DNA of 64,000 nucleotides, from positions 62,001 through 126,000 of the forward strand of contig JAEZKC010000016.1 in NCBI GenBank assembly GCA_023436205.1, in the 5' to 3' direction. Of this stretch, positions 8,361 to 17,723 are shown piece by piece. Within the stretch, counting starts at the first letter, position 1. Every line of letters starts with the position of its first letter. The notes below the pieces were generated by a model that saw nothing but the letters and a program-made list of their open reading frames with translations, was not told where the DNA came from and ran no database searches. The stretch comes from Fibrobacterota bacterium. GTDB lineage: Bacteria > Fibrobacterota > Chitinivibrionia > Chitinivibrionales > Chitinispirillaceae. The position numbers and the translations under genes are program-made.

Positions 8361-9389
8361 CTAGCTGTTCTCAGCTATCATATACAGCAACTTCTCCGAC
8401 TCCTTCCACCCCAGACAAGGATCCGTGATCGACTTCCCGTACACATCCTCATCGGCCTTCTGCGATCCCTCCTCCAAATAACTCTCGATCATCAGCCCCC
8501 GAATCAAGTCCTTGAGCTGCTTATCATACTGCCTTGAACGAAGCACCTCATGAGCAATGCGAGGCTGTTCCTTATATCGTTTCCCTGAATTGTCGTGGTT
8601 GGTATCCACAAAAATGGTCGGATTAGAAAGATTGCGCTGAACATACTCTGTAGCAGCCAGCATCAAATCCTCATGATGGTAGTTAGGGATTGTCTGGCCG
8701 AAAGCATTTATCGCACCTCTCAGAATCAGGTGGGCATATGGATTCCCTTCAGTTTCCACCTCCCAGCCATTATAGGAGAATTCATGCCCGCATTGAGCCG
8801 CAAGCACCGAATTCAAAGCCACTTTCAGATCACCGCTGGTAGGATTTTTCATCCCCACCGGTATATCCAATCCGGAGGCAGTGAGCCGATGCTGCTGATT
8901 CTCCACAGATCGGGCTCCCACGGCCACATAACAAAGAAGATCATCGAGGTAGGGATGATTATTGGGATAGAGCATTTCATCTGCGGCACTGAGCCCGGAT
9001 TCGGAAAAGCTTTTCACATGCATCTTACGGATAGCCATTATACCTTCAGCTATATTGGGCTCCTTAAGGTGATCCGGCTGATGTGCCATTCCCTTATATC
9101 CCTGACCAGTTGTGCGAGGCTTATTAGTATAAATCCTGGGGATCAGTATGAGCTTATCCTTGACCTTTTCCTGCACCTTGGCCAATCTAAGCACATATTC
9201 GCTGACCGCATTCTCATCGTGAGCAGAACAGGGTCCAATCGCCACGATAAAACGGTCGTCTTTTTTCTCCAGAATAGCACGAATCTCCTGATCGCGTTCC
9301 AGCTTTTTCTTCTGCAGATTTACGGGAAAAGGCACACTCTGCTTTATTTCTGCCGGAGTAGGCAGCTGACGTATTTCCTTGAAACCCAT
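8361..9389 (-). CDS. 3-deoxy-7-phosphoheptulonate (DAHP) synthase, class I AroG/AroF type
   Basis: Condenses PEP and erythrose 4-phosphate, the first step of the shikimate pathway. Class I signatures are clear: FIVAIGPCSAHD, PRIYTNKPRTTGQGYKG, GLSAADEML, GARSVENQQHR, PVGMKNPTSGDL, FVDTNHDNSGKRY, MIESYLEEGSQ and DPCLGW. This is the E. coli-type feedback-regulated subfamily, but which aromatic amino acid inhibits it cannot be read here. The frame extends to a TTG at 9446, but ATG at 9389 (MGFKEIRQLPTP) fits the family N-terminus better, giving 342 residues; an AAAGG lies about 14 nt upstream, rather far. Confidence 0.93.
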   Translation of the reverse strand: MGFKEIRQLPTPAEIKQSVPFPVNLQKKKLERDQEIRAILEKKDDRFIVAIGPCSAHDENAVSEYVLRLAKVQEKVKDKLILIPRIYTNKPRTTGQGYKGMAHQPDHLKEPNIAEGIMAIRKMHVKSFSESGLSAADEMLYPNNHPYLDDLLCYVAVGARSVENQQHRLTASGLDIPVGMKNPTSGDLKVALNSVLAAQCGHEFSYNGWEVETEGNPYAHLILRGAINAFGQTIPNYHHEDLMLAATEYVQRNLSNPTIFVDTNHDNSGKRYKEQPRIAHEVLRSRQYDKQLKDLIRGLMIESYLEEGSQKADEDVYGKSITDPCLGWKESEKLLYMIAENS

Positions 9390-9616
9390 TTTAAACACCG
9401 CACCTTTCAACGCCGCAATAACGGCTCTAAATAGAAAACCGACCAACTGGTCAGACTTGGAAATATAAGTGATGCTGAATCACAGAGGTAGCGACATGAC
9501 GCCTGCGCCTCACTGTCGGTTGTCGATCCGGGGTATCCCGGCCAAAAGCGTGTCCATTAACGCATGCTTTCCCACACTTTGCCGCCACATGTATATTCCT
9601 AATAAAAGCTGGTGAT

Positions 9617-11122
9617 ATGAACCAATCTAAAGCTAATCCTATTTTTCGTATCACGTTTATTTTCACACTTCTTATACTCTTAAGCTGTACTGAAAATCCT
9701 GTATCACAAAAACCTTCTGGAGCTCAGCTTTCCTATCGTCTCAACCTGAAAGCACTTCATCCTGACTCCCTTGAAATAGTACTGATTGCTCATAACACAG
9801 GAGCATCAGAACAGAGGTTTATCCTCCCGGCTCACTTCTTTGACAACCCAACAGACTCCTTTACTGGTAGCACTGTGAAGAATCTTACAGTCACCGACAA
9901 TTCCGGTCGCACTCTGGAAAATAAATTTACACAAGAACATTTTGGGCCCCTCAGCAATCAAATTTTTACTGTTCCTCCAGGTACCGAATATCCTGTCACT
10001 TTCAGCTACACCTACAACCCAGCAACCATTATCCAAAGCAGCTCACCATTCTTTCCCAGAATGCACCTCGACAGCACGGCTCTGCTAATGGGCTCCTATC
10101 TTTTCATTATTCCATATCTCCAAAACAGTCTTTCCGGTTTATGGAGAACGCCGATTGACATAGAACTTACAGCGTCATCAAATCAGTCCATAGAAATATA
10201 CGGACTACCGCACTACTCCAACTATCGAAACGTTTACGAATTGCTCTTCACTCAGCTTTCAGCCGGTGCAGCTCCTGTTTTCAGCGGTTCCACAGGTAAA
10301 CAGGCATTCAACATTGTTAATCTATCAGAATTCAATTACAGTGGGCTGATAGTGGAACAGATAGCAAACGGATTTTCAAAAGTTATTAATGATGTTCAGA
10401 GCAGGTTTGGAACGATTCGTTCCCAGGGAACACCCTACACTGTAGTCTTATCCGAAATGGCCGGTGCTCTGGAGGGCTATAACGGATTCATTGCCCTTCC
10501 TCCCAGCCCGACAGAGGTTAATCAGGAATACTTCATGGTAATGGCCCACGAACTGATACATCATTATGTGGGGATACGCTGCGGGGACCTGGATGACCCA
10601 TGGTGGAAAGAGGGAATGACCAACTATTTGGGAGTTGTCACCTCCGCAAGACTTGGTCTTTTCAGCAAGGAAATGACAGACAACTACCTTATGAAGGACA
10701 GTTTCAATCTCGAAGACTACCCTGTTGCGCTTTCCAGTTCGCAGGTCAGAGAAGAGCACTTCAGTAAAGGATATAGTTCTTTGATCTATACAAAAGGCAT
10801 GTGGGTATCAATGCTTATGGATGAGCGAATCAGAAAAGCCACTGACAACAGAATTATACTTGATGATGTGATTGCCACTCTATGCCGTCAATTTGATGGT
10901 ACAGCTTTCAGCAGGAGGGGCTTCATGGAAACAGTATCATCTTTCGGGAATGCGGACATTAATGATATTTTCAGCAGCTATGTGGACAAACCAGATTCGC
11001 CTATTCCACCGTCAATTCTGCTGAATGCATATTCGTATCTTGATTCTGCAGGTGCATTCGGAAACGCTAAACCTGTAATCAGCGCTTCACCTTCGAAAGC
11101 ATTGACCTTAAAAAAGTTCTAG
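9617..11122 (+). CDS. M61/M1-like gluzincin metalloprotease lipoprotein
   Basis: A 501-residue lipoprotein (lipobox LLSC, Cys24). Residues about 40-220 form a beta-rich N-terminal part. The zinc site is AHELIHHYVG (HExxH near residue 311) with the downstream Glu in WWKEGMTNYLG, as in M61 glycyl aminopeptidase-like gluzincins. The rest is helical. Probably cuts peptides or proteins in the periplasm or at the outer membrane; substrate unknown. ATG at 9617 has only a weak GGTGAT upstream. Its last 44 bp overlap the end of the convergent FemAB-like gene. Confidence 0.8.
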   Translation: MNQSKANPIFRITFIFTLLILLSCTENPVSQKPSGAQLSYRLNLKALHPDSLEIVLIAHNTGASEQRFILPAHFFDNPTDSFTGSTVKNLTVTDNSGRTLENKFTQEHFGPLSNQIFTVPPGTEYPVTFSYTYNPATIIQSSSPFFPRMHLDSTALLMGSYLFIIPYLQNSLSGLWRTPIDIELTASSNQSIEIYGLPHYSNYRNVYELLFTQLSAGAAPVFSGSTGKQAFNIVNLSEFNYSGLIVEQIANGFSKVINDVQSRFGTIRSQGTPYTVVLSEMAGALEGYNGFIALPPSPTEVNQEYFMVMAHELIHHYVGIRCGDLDDPWWKEGMTNYLGVVTSARLGLFSKEMTDNYLMKDSFNLEDYPVALSSSQVREEHFSKGYSSLIYTKGMWVSMLMDERIRKATDNRIILDDVIATLCRQFDGTAFSRRGFMETVSSFGNADINDIFSSYVDKPDSPIPPSILLNAYSYLDSAGAFGNAKPVISASPSKALTLKKF

Positions 11123-12044
11123 TCTGCACATACCGGCAGAGCTTTCTTTTAGCCCCGAAATGCTCCTTGAATGATTCCACTCCCGAATATCCGCCGCTGG
11201 GGTTGAAGTCAAAAAAGTCGAAGCCACGCTGTGCCGCATCACAGAATATCTTCCAGTAAAGCAGGTTGTTTGGACGAAGATTAAAGTGCTCACCGGAGGC
11301 TGCTCCATGCCATGCTACAACGTGCCTGTTCCAGTAGAATGCAAGTGAACCGGCAACAGGAACATTCTCTTTATAAACAAGCCACAGTATTTCATGACCG
11401 GTCCTTTGGTCATAAACCCTTCTAAAAAATTCCCAGCTGTAAATAGTACGAGTTTTCAGCTCAGCCCTTTTCCATCTGGAAAGTGTTGATTCATAAACGG
11501 AATAATACTGTTTCCAGTCCTCAATTACTTCTGCCGGTCTGACAACCAGTCCCTCCTTGGCAGCTTTATTCACCGCATTTTTATGCCCCCTAGTAAATGT
11601 TCGGTAAAGCTGGTCCATTCCCTGCGAAAGGTCGACAATATAGGTATAATCTTCAGAACTTCCGCTAATGTTAAATTCGGCAATAGATGAATCGAATGGA
11701 TTTTCTCTGAACACAAGATTCTTTTTTTCAAGCAGCATTGACAGTAGAGCCTTCACCTGTTCCATCTTTAGCGGGACATTCGCAAGCCACCCCCCATAAT
11801 TGCCACCCGGTGAAGAGAAATGATCGACTATAAGCCCACAAAACCTTCTCACTTTTACAAACGGCAAAAGAACCCTGGCGCCGTCTGTAAACTCTATCAG
11901 CAGAGGACATATTTCCTGATCTGGAACTAGCAGTTCATACCAGTAAGGGGTGTGAAAATAGGTGGTATAGGGACATTTGCAGCAGTATTCAAGCCACTGT
12001 TCCCTGGAAGCCTGAGAGACTTTTTTTAATAAAGCGCTCATCAC
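11079..12044 (-). CDS. FemAB/BioF2-like GNAT-fold acyltransferase
   Basis: A 321-residue protein with two GNAT-like halves. FHTPYWYELL near the N-terminus, the FTRGHKNAVNKAAKEGLVV block about 155-173 and GSLAFYWNRHVVAWHGAA...NNLLYWKIFCDAAQRGFDFFDFNPSGG...ESFKEHFGA are typical of the FemAB/Acetyltransf_6 family, which transfers amino acids or acyl groups to cell-wall or surface polymers. Last gene of an operon with the radical SAM and GT4 genes (3-nt gap). The acyl donor and acceptor are unknown. It overlaps the convergent protease gene by 44 bp. Confidence 0.82.
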   Translation of the reverse strand: MMSALLKKVSQASREQWLEYCCKCPYTTYFHTPYWYELLVPDQEICPLLIEFTDGARVLLPFVKVRRFCGLIVDHFSSPGGNYGGWLANVPLKMEQVKALLSMLLEKKNLVFRENPFDSSIAEFNISGSSEDYTYIVDLSQGMDQLYRTFTRGHKNAVNKAAKEGLVVRPAEVIEDWKQYYSVYESTLSRWKRAELKTRTIYSWEFFRRVYDQRTGHEILWLVYKENVPVAGSLAFYWNRHVVAWHGAASGEHFNLRPNNLLYWKIFCDAAQRGFDFFDFNPSGGYSGVESFKEHFGAKRKLCRYVQTRTFLRSMLSKVKR

Positions 12045-12047
12045 GCT

Positions 12048-13139
12048 TTAAGCCTCCTCGATTTGGCATCTGAATTCCATAACATCGAATGTAGGATTAA
12101 TATGCTTTTTTACATACAAATCAAGCTCGCCAAAATCTTTTTCGGACAATCGCCCTTTGAAACCTTTCAGTGCGAAAGGCGCATACCCGGTACTCTTACC
12201 CAATAATAACATGTCAAGCCATGAATCACAGTTGCACATATTTCTGCAACTGAAATCAACAGTTCCTTTAGAGCTGCTGATCTGCCGCTTTAGCATGGTG
12301 AAAGCCTTTTTCAGTCCCCCTTTTCTGAATATGCGAGTTATTGATCCCGGGGACCTTGCAAGCTGAGCTGAAAAATTCATTCCGCAGGTGAAGAGATCAC
12401 CTGCGGGTGAAAACCTTAGCATGAAATACTGATTATAACACTGTATGCAGGAAAGATTTTCATGCCGTACCAAGCAATCAAAATTGTGTATCACCTTACT
12501 GTGATTCTGAAGCATCTGCGAAAACACCTTTAAAAATCGATCGTACCCGTCGCTATTACGAAGGATGGAAATGTCGGAATCGGGAGGCATTACAGGAAGA
12601 AGCGCCAGTACAATATCAGGTGAAATATCACGAATCTGTGATGCGAAGCCAGGCAGTGTTTCCAGATTCATCTCTGTAACGACTGTATTGATAATCAATT
12701 CAGGTTTATTCTGAATCAGGTCAGGCACGATCTCTCTAATCCTTTCCAAAACAGAATCGCCGCTCAATCCCCGGGTGGAGGCATTCACCGCGCCGGGCCC
12801 GTCAATACTGACTACAATCCTGTCAAGATAGGGAAAACATGGTTTAAGTTTCGACAGGCCAGTGCCATTATGAACCACCCGAATGAAAGGATTCCATTGT
12901 TCTTTGGCTTTTTTCAACAGCAAAGGCAGTTCCTTGACCAGCGTAGGTTCCCCGCCACTGATATTAAGCACACGGGGACGGTAACTTCCAACTTTCTCCA
13001 GAACTTTGTACCGGTCTATGCTCTCCTGTGCGCTCGCCTTCTTCATTATTGTCGGATCGCAATATGTACAGTGAAGATTGCAGCGATCAGTGATCTTCCA
13101 TGTAGCCATCCATCCGAAATTATTCTCTCTCACTTTCAC
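12048..13139 (-). CDS. Radical SAM protein with C-terminal Cys cluster
   Basis: A 363-residue radical SAM enzyme. The [4Fe-4S]-SAM motif is C20-NLH-C24-TY-C27, with ISGGEPTLV as the GGE motif and VVSIDGPG downstream. The C-terminal third has extra cysteines (CIQCYNQY, LFTCGMN, CRNMCNCDSW), as in SPASM/twitch enzymes that bind auxiliary clusters. The substrate is unknown. It overlaps the upstream GT4 by 4 bp (ATGA) and the FemAB-like gene follows at 3 nt, so the enzyme probably works on a cell-surface saccharide, lipid or peptide. Confidence 0.85.
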   Translation of the reverse strand: MKVRENNFGWMATWKITDRCNLHCTYCDPTIMKKASAQESIDRYKVLEKVGSYRPRVLNISGGEPTLVKELPLLLKKAKEQWNPFIRVVHNGTGLSKLKPCFPYLDRIVVSIDGPGAVNASTRGLSGDSVLERIREIVPDLIQNKPELIINTVVTEMNLETLPGFASQIRDISPDIVLALLPVMPPDSDISILRNSDGYDRFLKVFSQMLQNHSKVIHNFDCLVRHENLSCIQCYNQYFMLRFSPAGDLFTCGMNFSAQLARSPGSITRIFRKGGLKKAFTMLKRQISSSKGTVDFSCRNMCNCDSWLDMLLLGKSTGYAPFALKGFKGRLSEKDFGELDLYVKKHINPTFDVMEFRCQIEEA

Positions 13140-14305
13140 TGCTCTCCCATCGCCCCCAGAACTTCATTATAGCAGCTGTGCACGTTTGAAAGATTGCTTT
13201 TGTAAGTGAATCTTTTATCAAGATCGATAAAAGCTGCTTGCGAAACGGTTTGACGCATGTCAGAATTTTCCAAAAGCTCCGTAACCTTCTCTGCAGCAGC
13301 TCGACAATCAAATTGTGGAATAAGGAATCCTGAAATTCTGTCCCGAAAGCACTCCCTTATCCCTCCGGAGTCGAAAGCCACCACAGGAACTCCCATTGCT
13401 ATGGCCTCCAGCACCACTCCACCTAAACCCTCCTGGCAGACAGGTGAATGGACCAGTACTGTGCTTGATGCTAAAACTGAGGGAATCTGAGAGTGCGGCA
13501 GTTCGCCGGTTATTGTCAGCTTATCTTCCAAACTTAGCCTGCGGGCGCTTTCCAGGACCCGTTCATAATAGTTTTCATGCCCATCTACCTTGCCACCCGC
13601 AATTATAAAATGTGCTTTGCCCGGCTTAAGCTGCTCTACGATTGATGCTATTTCCAGAAAAAGATGAAGCCCTTTAATACTGCGGAAAGTAGCAATGGTC
13701 AGTACGCCCATTTTTTCTCCCCGCTGGAGATGAGCTAGGGGAGTCACCTTATTTTTATCAAACAAGTTACGATCTGGTCCCGAATTGTAAATTACCCGAC
13801 ACTTTTCAGAATCAAATCCGTAATTCGACCGAATTGATTCAGAAATGCAAATTACTCTGCTACAAAACAAAGAAGTCCACCATCGCAACAAAAGCCGTCC
13901 GGGAATACCACCAAAATTAATCCTGACATGAGCTATATTTTTTACAGATGCAAGAAAGGACCACACATAGAACGGGGCATCAATAATATCGGAAAAATGT
14001 ACAAGCTCAATCTTTTCTGAAACCAGAAATCTGCGAAATGCAAGTCCACTCTCCAAAAAAGTGATTGCAAACTTTATCAGATTTACAGGAGAAATTCTCA
14101 AACGTTTGAATTTGATAATACGTACAGTTACAGATAAACTATTCAGTTGACGGGAAAACTCTCCCGGTTCAGGAAGAACAACATACACCTGATAATTCGG
14201 ATTTCTGCTGGCCCCTTCTATGAGCTTAAAAGTGCTTAGAGGCATTCCGGTGTTTAGGGAGGAAACGGAACAAAAAAAGCAAATCTTTCGTTTGATCAAA
14301 TTCAC
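13136..14305 (-). CDS. GT4 family glycosyltransferase
   Basis: A 389-residue retaining glycosyltransferase of the GT-B fold. The N-terminal domain starts KICFFCSVSSLNTGM; the C-terminal domain has VLTIATFRSIKGLHLFLEIA, LTITGELPHSQIPSVLASS and the donor-binding EX7E block EGLGGVVLEAIAMGVPVVAFDSGGIRE. Sugar donor and acceptor unknown. First gene of the three-gene surface-polymer operon, with the radical SAM and FemAB-like genes downstream; the gene upstream (propeller protein) ends 30 nt before it. Confidence 0.88.
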   Translation of the reverse strand: MNLIKRKICFFCSVSSLNTGMPLSTFKLIEGASRNPNYQVYVVLPEPGEFSRQLNSLSVTVRIIKFKRLRISPVNLIKFAITFLESGLAFRRFLVSEKIELVHFSDIIDAPFYVWSFLASVKNIAHVRINFGGIPGRLLLRWWTSLFCSRVICISESIRSNYGFDSEKCRVIYNSGPDRNLFDKNKVTPLAHLQRGEKMGVLTIATFRSIKGLHLFLEIASIVEQLKPGKAHFIIAGGKVDGHENYYERVLESARRLSLEDKLTITGELPHSQIPSVLASSTVLVHSPVCQEGLGGVVLEAIAMGVPVVAFDSGGIRECFRDRISGFLIPQFDCRAAAEKVTELLENSDMRQTVSQAAFIDLDKRFTYKSNLSNVHSCYNEVLGAMGEQ

Positions 14306-14335
14306 ATTCCTCTCGCCGGAAACAGATTCGTACTC

Positions 14336-16477
14336 CTAGGGAACCAGTATGATTTTTACCCGTTTTCCGGAGGGCCTTACAACTGCAAAATAGGTTCCGG
14401 GTGCAAGTGAACGCCCCGGTGTCCAGGAGGCTCTCCATTCATACCCGGATAGGGGCTGTGAATTTACTTTTGACACCAGTACACCATCAAGAGTGTAAAC
14501 CGAAATGACCGAATGAGGGTCAAGCTTGGCAAAAGTCACGGAAACAGCACCCTGGTTTCTCCTGCTGATAGAGAAAGGATTAGGGTAGGCTAGTATTTTT
14601 TCACGGGGAGCGATCTTCTCCTGGCTTCCAAGATCTATTTCAGAAATCCCTGCATCGGTGAGGGCCCAAAGATGACCGTTTTGGCGACTGTACGCAACTG
14701 AAACAACATTGTTTGACAGCATACCAGAACTTTCATTCAGCCAGTTCTTTTCACTGCTGGACAAGTCATATACGAGAACTCCGCTTACCTGCGTTCCAAT
14801 AAAGAGGACACTATCTCTCACTGCCAGACTTACCCCGTTTCTGACTTCTGAATCAATAAGTGTCGCATGCGTTTCACTCTTTCCCAGGCTATAGATTCCG
14901 TAGTTGCTTATAAAAAGGGTAGATCCATCCGGCCCGGGTTCCATACCGCTGATGATGCCGATCTCCTGAGTGGCAACCACTCTAAGGCTGTCCGTGAGTG
15001 GATTGCCGTTATGCTTGTAGGTTGTAAGTTTGTTCTGCCCATCAAACAAAAAAATTCGGTTGGAGGCATCCACATAAAGATTTACCTTCTTTGTACTGGT
15101 AATGGGTGGATCTGTATGAAACCTTCTGAAATGAGCTTTCATGGGATCTGATTCAGAGCTGACCGGATCAAAACGAGGGTCATAACAGATTAAACTTCCA
15201 AGGTCGTGACCCCACACCGCAATCCATAAATAACCCGAGGAATCTAAAGCAAGCGCATCCACTTTCCCCCAACTGTCCTGAACCTCCCCGTTGTGGAGAT
15301 AGGTAAAAGAGGGAAATGAAGAGTTCCCAATTATAAGCTGTCCGTTTTGACCGGTCTGAGGATTGATATGCTTGACATTTCCACCCCAGGTACCCACCCA
15401 GACATCTCCATTCTGACCGTCGGTTATTCCAAGAACGTCATCATCTCCCAGTGACCCCAAAGTCCCACCTATATAGGAATTCCATTTCACACCATCATAC
15501 CTCGCTATACCATGGCGAGGGGCCGTAGCTCCTGTCCGCGGAACAGCCGGAAGAACCCAGACATCGCCATTTGTCGACGCATGAATTTTTGTTCCGCTTT
15601 TTAGAGGAAAACCTCCCAGACTATGCTGCACCGGAGCAGACTCTCCGGTAAATGAAAAGAAATAGTTCTCTTCTGTACCCACCCAAAGTCGATTATCATC
15701 TTCATTGTATAATGACAAAATTTTGCCGAAATTGGTTTCTGTAACTGGAGAGCCTTCGTAGACGATTTTGCCATCTTTTTCACTGAGCAACTTTCCACGA
15801 AACATCACCGATGCTGAAGAGCAGGGGATCACACGCGTTGAAGTTACAACAAAATCTACAACCGCGGCCTGTCGTCTAGTTTTCCAGATACCCGCATCAT
15901 AAAAATTTCGATTTTTCAAAGGTAAAATATCCAGCGAATCCAGATAGGCTACCCCCTCCTCACATCCAAGAAAAAGGGTATCTCTAAAACCAGATATTTT
16001 ATTTACTCGAGGATTTGTAAAATCAGCGATACTTACAGCATTTCTCAAAGCGACTCCACGAACTGGATCGAATATGCTCACACCTTTTGCTGATCCCACC
16101 ACCAGTAGATTGCCACGAGCGAAAATGGCTGTAAGCCCCCACCCCGCTTGCAAATAATTATCATATACGGAATAGTTTCCATTGGACGTGCGCCTGTAAA
16201 GATAGCCCCGGCGGGAGGTGATCCAAATCTCGCCATTCTGGTTCTTGCAAATTCCTGTAAGGAAGGGATCAGGAAATAGTTGAGAGCTGGAGAGCAGTAC
16301 AACAGTGTCTTCGTTCTGAAGATTTTTGACAACCAGTCCCCCACTCGAGGCACCCCAGAGAGTATCACCGGTCACCACAAACCCGTTTACGGACATCGGT
16401 GAAGAGTGACTTATTATAGACTGTCGAGAAAAAATGGTCGAAAATAACAAAAGTACCAGTAAAAAAGACCTATTCAC
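14336..16477 (-). CDS. Secreted beta-propeller protein with type IX-like C-terminal sorting domain
   Basis: A 713-residue exported protein: Sec signal at 1-18 and a large beta-propeller built from repeats such as GEIWITSRRGYLY, LWVGTEENYFF, VWVGTWGGNVKHI, LWIAVWGHDLGS and LWALTDAGISEI, resembling two-component-regulator propellers but without kinase domains. The tail after AYPNPF is a Por-type sorting domain (VISVYTLDGVLVSK...APGTYFAVVRPSG). It may bind surface ligands; function unknown. Start is GTG with AGGA about 8 nt upstream. It reads towards the GT4 operon 30 nt downstream and may share its transcript. Confidence 0.82.
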   Translation of the reverse strand: MNRSFLLVLLLFSTIFSRQSIISHSSPMSVNGFVVTGDTLWGASSGGLVVKNLQNEDTVVLLSSSQLFPDPFLTGICKNQNGEIWITSRRGYLYRRTSNGNYSVYDNYLQAGWGLTAIFARGNLLVVGSAKGVSIFDPVRGVALRNAVSIADFTNPRVNKISGFRDTLFLGCEEGVAYLDSLDILPLKNRNFYDAGIWKTRRQAAVVDFVVTSTRVIPCSSASVMFRGKLLSEKDGKIVYEGSPVTETNFGKILSLYNEDDNRLWVGTEENYFFSFTGESAPVQHSLGGFPLKSGTKIHASTNGDVWVLPAVPRTGATAPRHGIARYDGVKWNSYIGGTLGSLGDDDVLGITDGQNGDVWVGTWGGNVKHINPQTGQNGQLIIGNSSFPSFTYLHNGEVQDSWGKVDALALDSSGYLWIAVWGHDLGSLICYDPRFDPVSSESDPMKAHFRRFHTDPPITSTKKVNLYVDASNRIFLFDGQNKLTTYKHNGNPLTDSLRVVATQEIGIISGMEPGPDGSTLFISNYGIYSLGKSETHATLIDSEVRNGVSLAVRDSVLFIGTQVSGVLVYDLSSSEKNWLNESSGMLSNNVVSVAYSRQNGHLWALTDAGISEIDLGSQEKIAPREKILAYPNPFSISRRNQGAVSVTFAKLDPHSVISVYTLDGVLVSKVNSQPLSGYEWRASWTPGRSLAPGTYFAVVRPSGKRVKIILVP

Positions 16478-16620
16478 CTGAAATTTCCTGGAAAGTTGTG
16501 CAAAGAGTGCCTTCTGAGCGGTTCATCGGAAAAAAATGGCTCAGCTCGTATAAAAATTACTGCCGGCCCCGCTCTCTTTCAAGTAGTTCCAGTGTTATAT
16601 AGTCTTTCCACAGGTATTTG

Positions 16621-16652
16621 GGCACACAGGTCAGTAAAGAACCTGTGTGTCC
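16621..16652 (-). terminator. Stem-loop behind the 16.7-kb lipoprotein gene (no U tract)
   Basis: GGCACACAGGT (16621-16631) pairs with ACCTGTGTGTCC (16641-16652; one G-U), 10 nt after the lipoprotein stop. There is no U run on the minus strand, so it may protect the 3' end rather than terminate. The remaining intergenic DNA to 16477 shows nothing else. Confidence 0.5.
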
Positions 16653-16662
16653 GAGAAATGCC

Positions 16663-17325
16663 TTAGTCACCGAAAGAGATATTCTTCTCTGCTGCAAGTG
16701 CAAAATGAGTAGTATTGTAGGATCCACCGAACATTCCATACTCAAATGAAAGTGCCCCGAGTGAACCCACATGAAATTTGGCCATCGCTGTAGCACCGAA
16801 CAGCGACTTGAAGCTGCTGCTTCCTTCATCAGGCATCTGCATACGGATCAGTGTCTTTGGTGCGACAGTGAATGAAAAGAAACTGATGGGCTTCACCGTA
16901 AATAACACCATGGGTGTCATATCGATAACGGTGGTGGAGGATTTTGATTCCGAGCTGTCGGATCCACTGGTAATGGTCATATATCCCACTCCCAGGTCTC
17001 CAGCCCCCTTAATCATTCCGGAATTCAGGAACTGATACTTGCCATCCAACAGTGTACCGATTGGATACACTTTCGCCCCCACATCGAAGTTCTTGAACAG
17101 CCCAAGTCTGCCGCCAACTTCAATCGTATTGAAATCCATGGGATCATATTTGCCGTTTGTATCCACATCAATGAATTCCGGGATAGTGGTAGGAACATAG
17201 GCGGCGTAATAGGTGGCACGTCCCGGCTCCAGCACTTCCGCATTCTGCAGGGTGGTCATTGAGGCACAACCGGCAAACATCAAAACACCTCCAAGAAGAA
17301 CAACCAGTAGCTTCTTCCTGTGCAT
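16663..17325 (-). CDS. Small lipoprotein with beta-barrel-like repeat strands
   Basis: A 220-residue lipoprotein (lipobox FAGC, Cys20). After the signal, alternating strands such as GGRLGLFKNFDVGAKVYPI, GDLGVGYMTITSG and FFSFTVAPKTLIRM suggest a small outer-membrane or barrel-like fold. No family was recognised. ATG at 17325 has AAGGAG at 8 nt. Confidence 0.75.
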   Translation of the reverse strand: MHRKKLLVVLLGGVLMFAGCASMTTLQNAEVLEPGRATYYAAYVPTTIPEFIDVDTNGKYDPMDFNTIEVGGRLGLFKNFDVGAKVYPIGTLLDGKYQFLNSGMIKGAGDLGVGYMTITSGSDSSESKSSTTVIDMTPMVLFTVKPISFFSFTVAPKTLIRMQMPDEGSSSFKSLFGATAMAKFHVGSLGALSFEYGMFGGSYNTTHFALAAEKNISFGD

Positions 17326-17550
17326 AAAAGGACTCCTTTATAAAGGGTGAAAAGAATACTCCCACGATGAGAGTACTACATTGCAGAAGGTTGCTTACTA
17401 ATGCAAATGGGCGTATGGGACTTCAAACTTAATAGACGCATCATTGATGAAAACAAGCTACGCTATTTTTTTATGAACGAGAGTAGAATTTTTAAAGTGA
17501 AGGCTTTGGATGAGGGTTTATTGCAGGAAAAATTCGGGTGCATGCTCGGC

Positions 17551-17573
17551 TGAAAGCGTATAGAGCTTTCATT
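17551..17573 (+). repeat. Short palindromic motif, copy 1 of 2
   Basis: GAAAGC and GCTTTC arms around GTATAGA. The 23-nt block matches 40124-40146 except at two loop positions. Both copies are intergenic. Confidence 0.5.
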
Positions 17574-17668
17574 TCGCACCTAACACTTCATCCCATCCCA
17601 GCAGAAAACCACGATTCGGGGATTTGGGCATTTCTTAGTCTGACAATCTATATATACCACCAGAGAAG

Positions 17669-17703
17669 GATATCCACCAATCAGTAGCAGCTTGGTGGAT
17701 ATC
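17669..17703 (-). terminator. 12-bp perfect stem-loop behind the secreted Fn3-repeat gene
   Basis: GATATCCACCAA (17669-17680) pairs with TTGGTGGATATC (17692-17703), about 20 nt after the stop at 17724. No U run follows on the minus strand. Confidence 0.6.
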
Positions 17704-17723
17704 TCCTAATCATCTATCAACAA

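Larger units (their letters stand above)
17326..17723. other. Intergenic region, 398 bp
   Basis: Holds the promoter region of the 16.7-kb lipoprotein gene and two palindromes: one at 17551-17573 that recurs at 40124, and one at 17669-17703 behind the secreted Fn3-repeat gene. No ORF or RNA was recognised. Confidence 0.7.

Noticed and set aside
8595..9434. 279-codon plus-strand ORF opposite DAHP synthase
   Set aside because: Antisense to conserved enzyme motifs; long only because of codon bias.
16557..16829. Possible frameshifted C-terminus of the 16.7-kb lipoprotein
   Set aside because: The overlapping frame shows no similarity to its preceding sequence, and the main frame closes normally.
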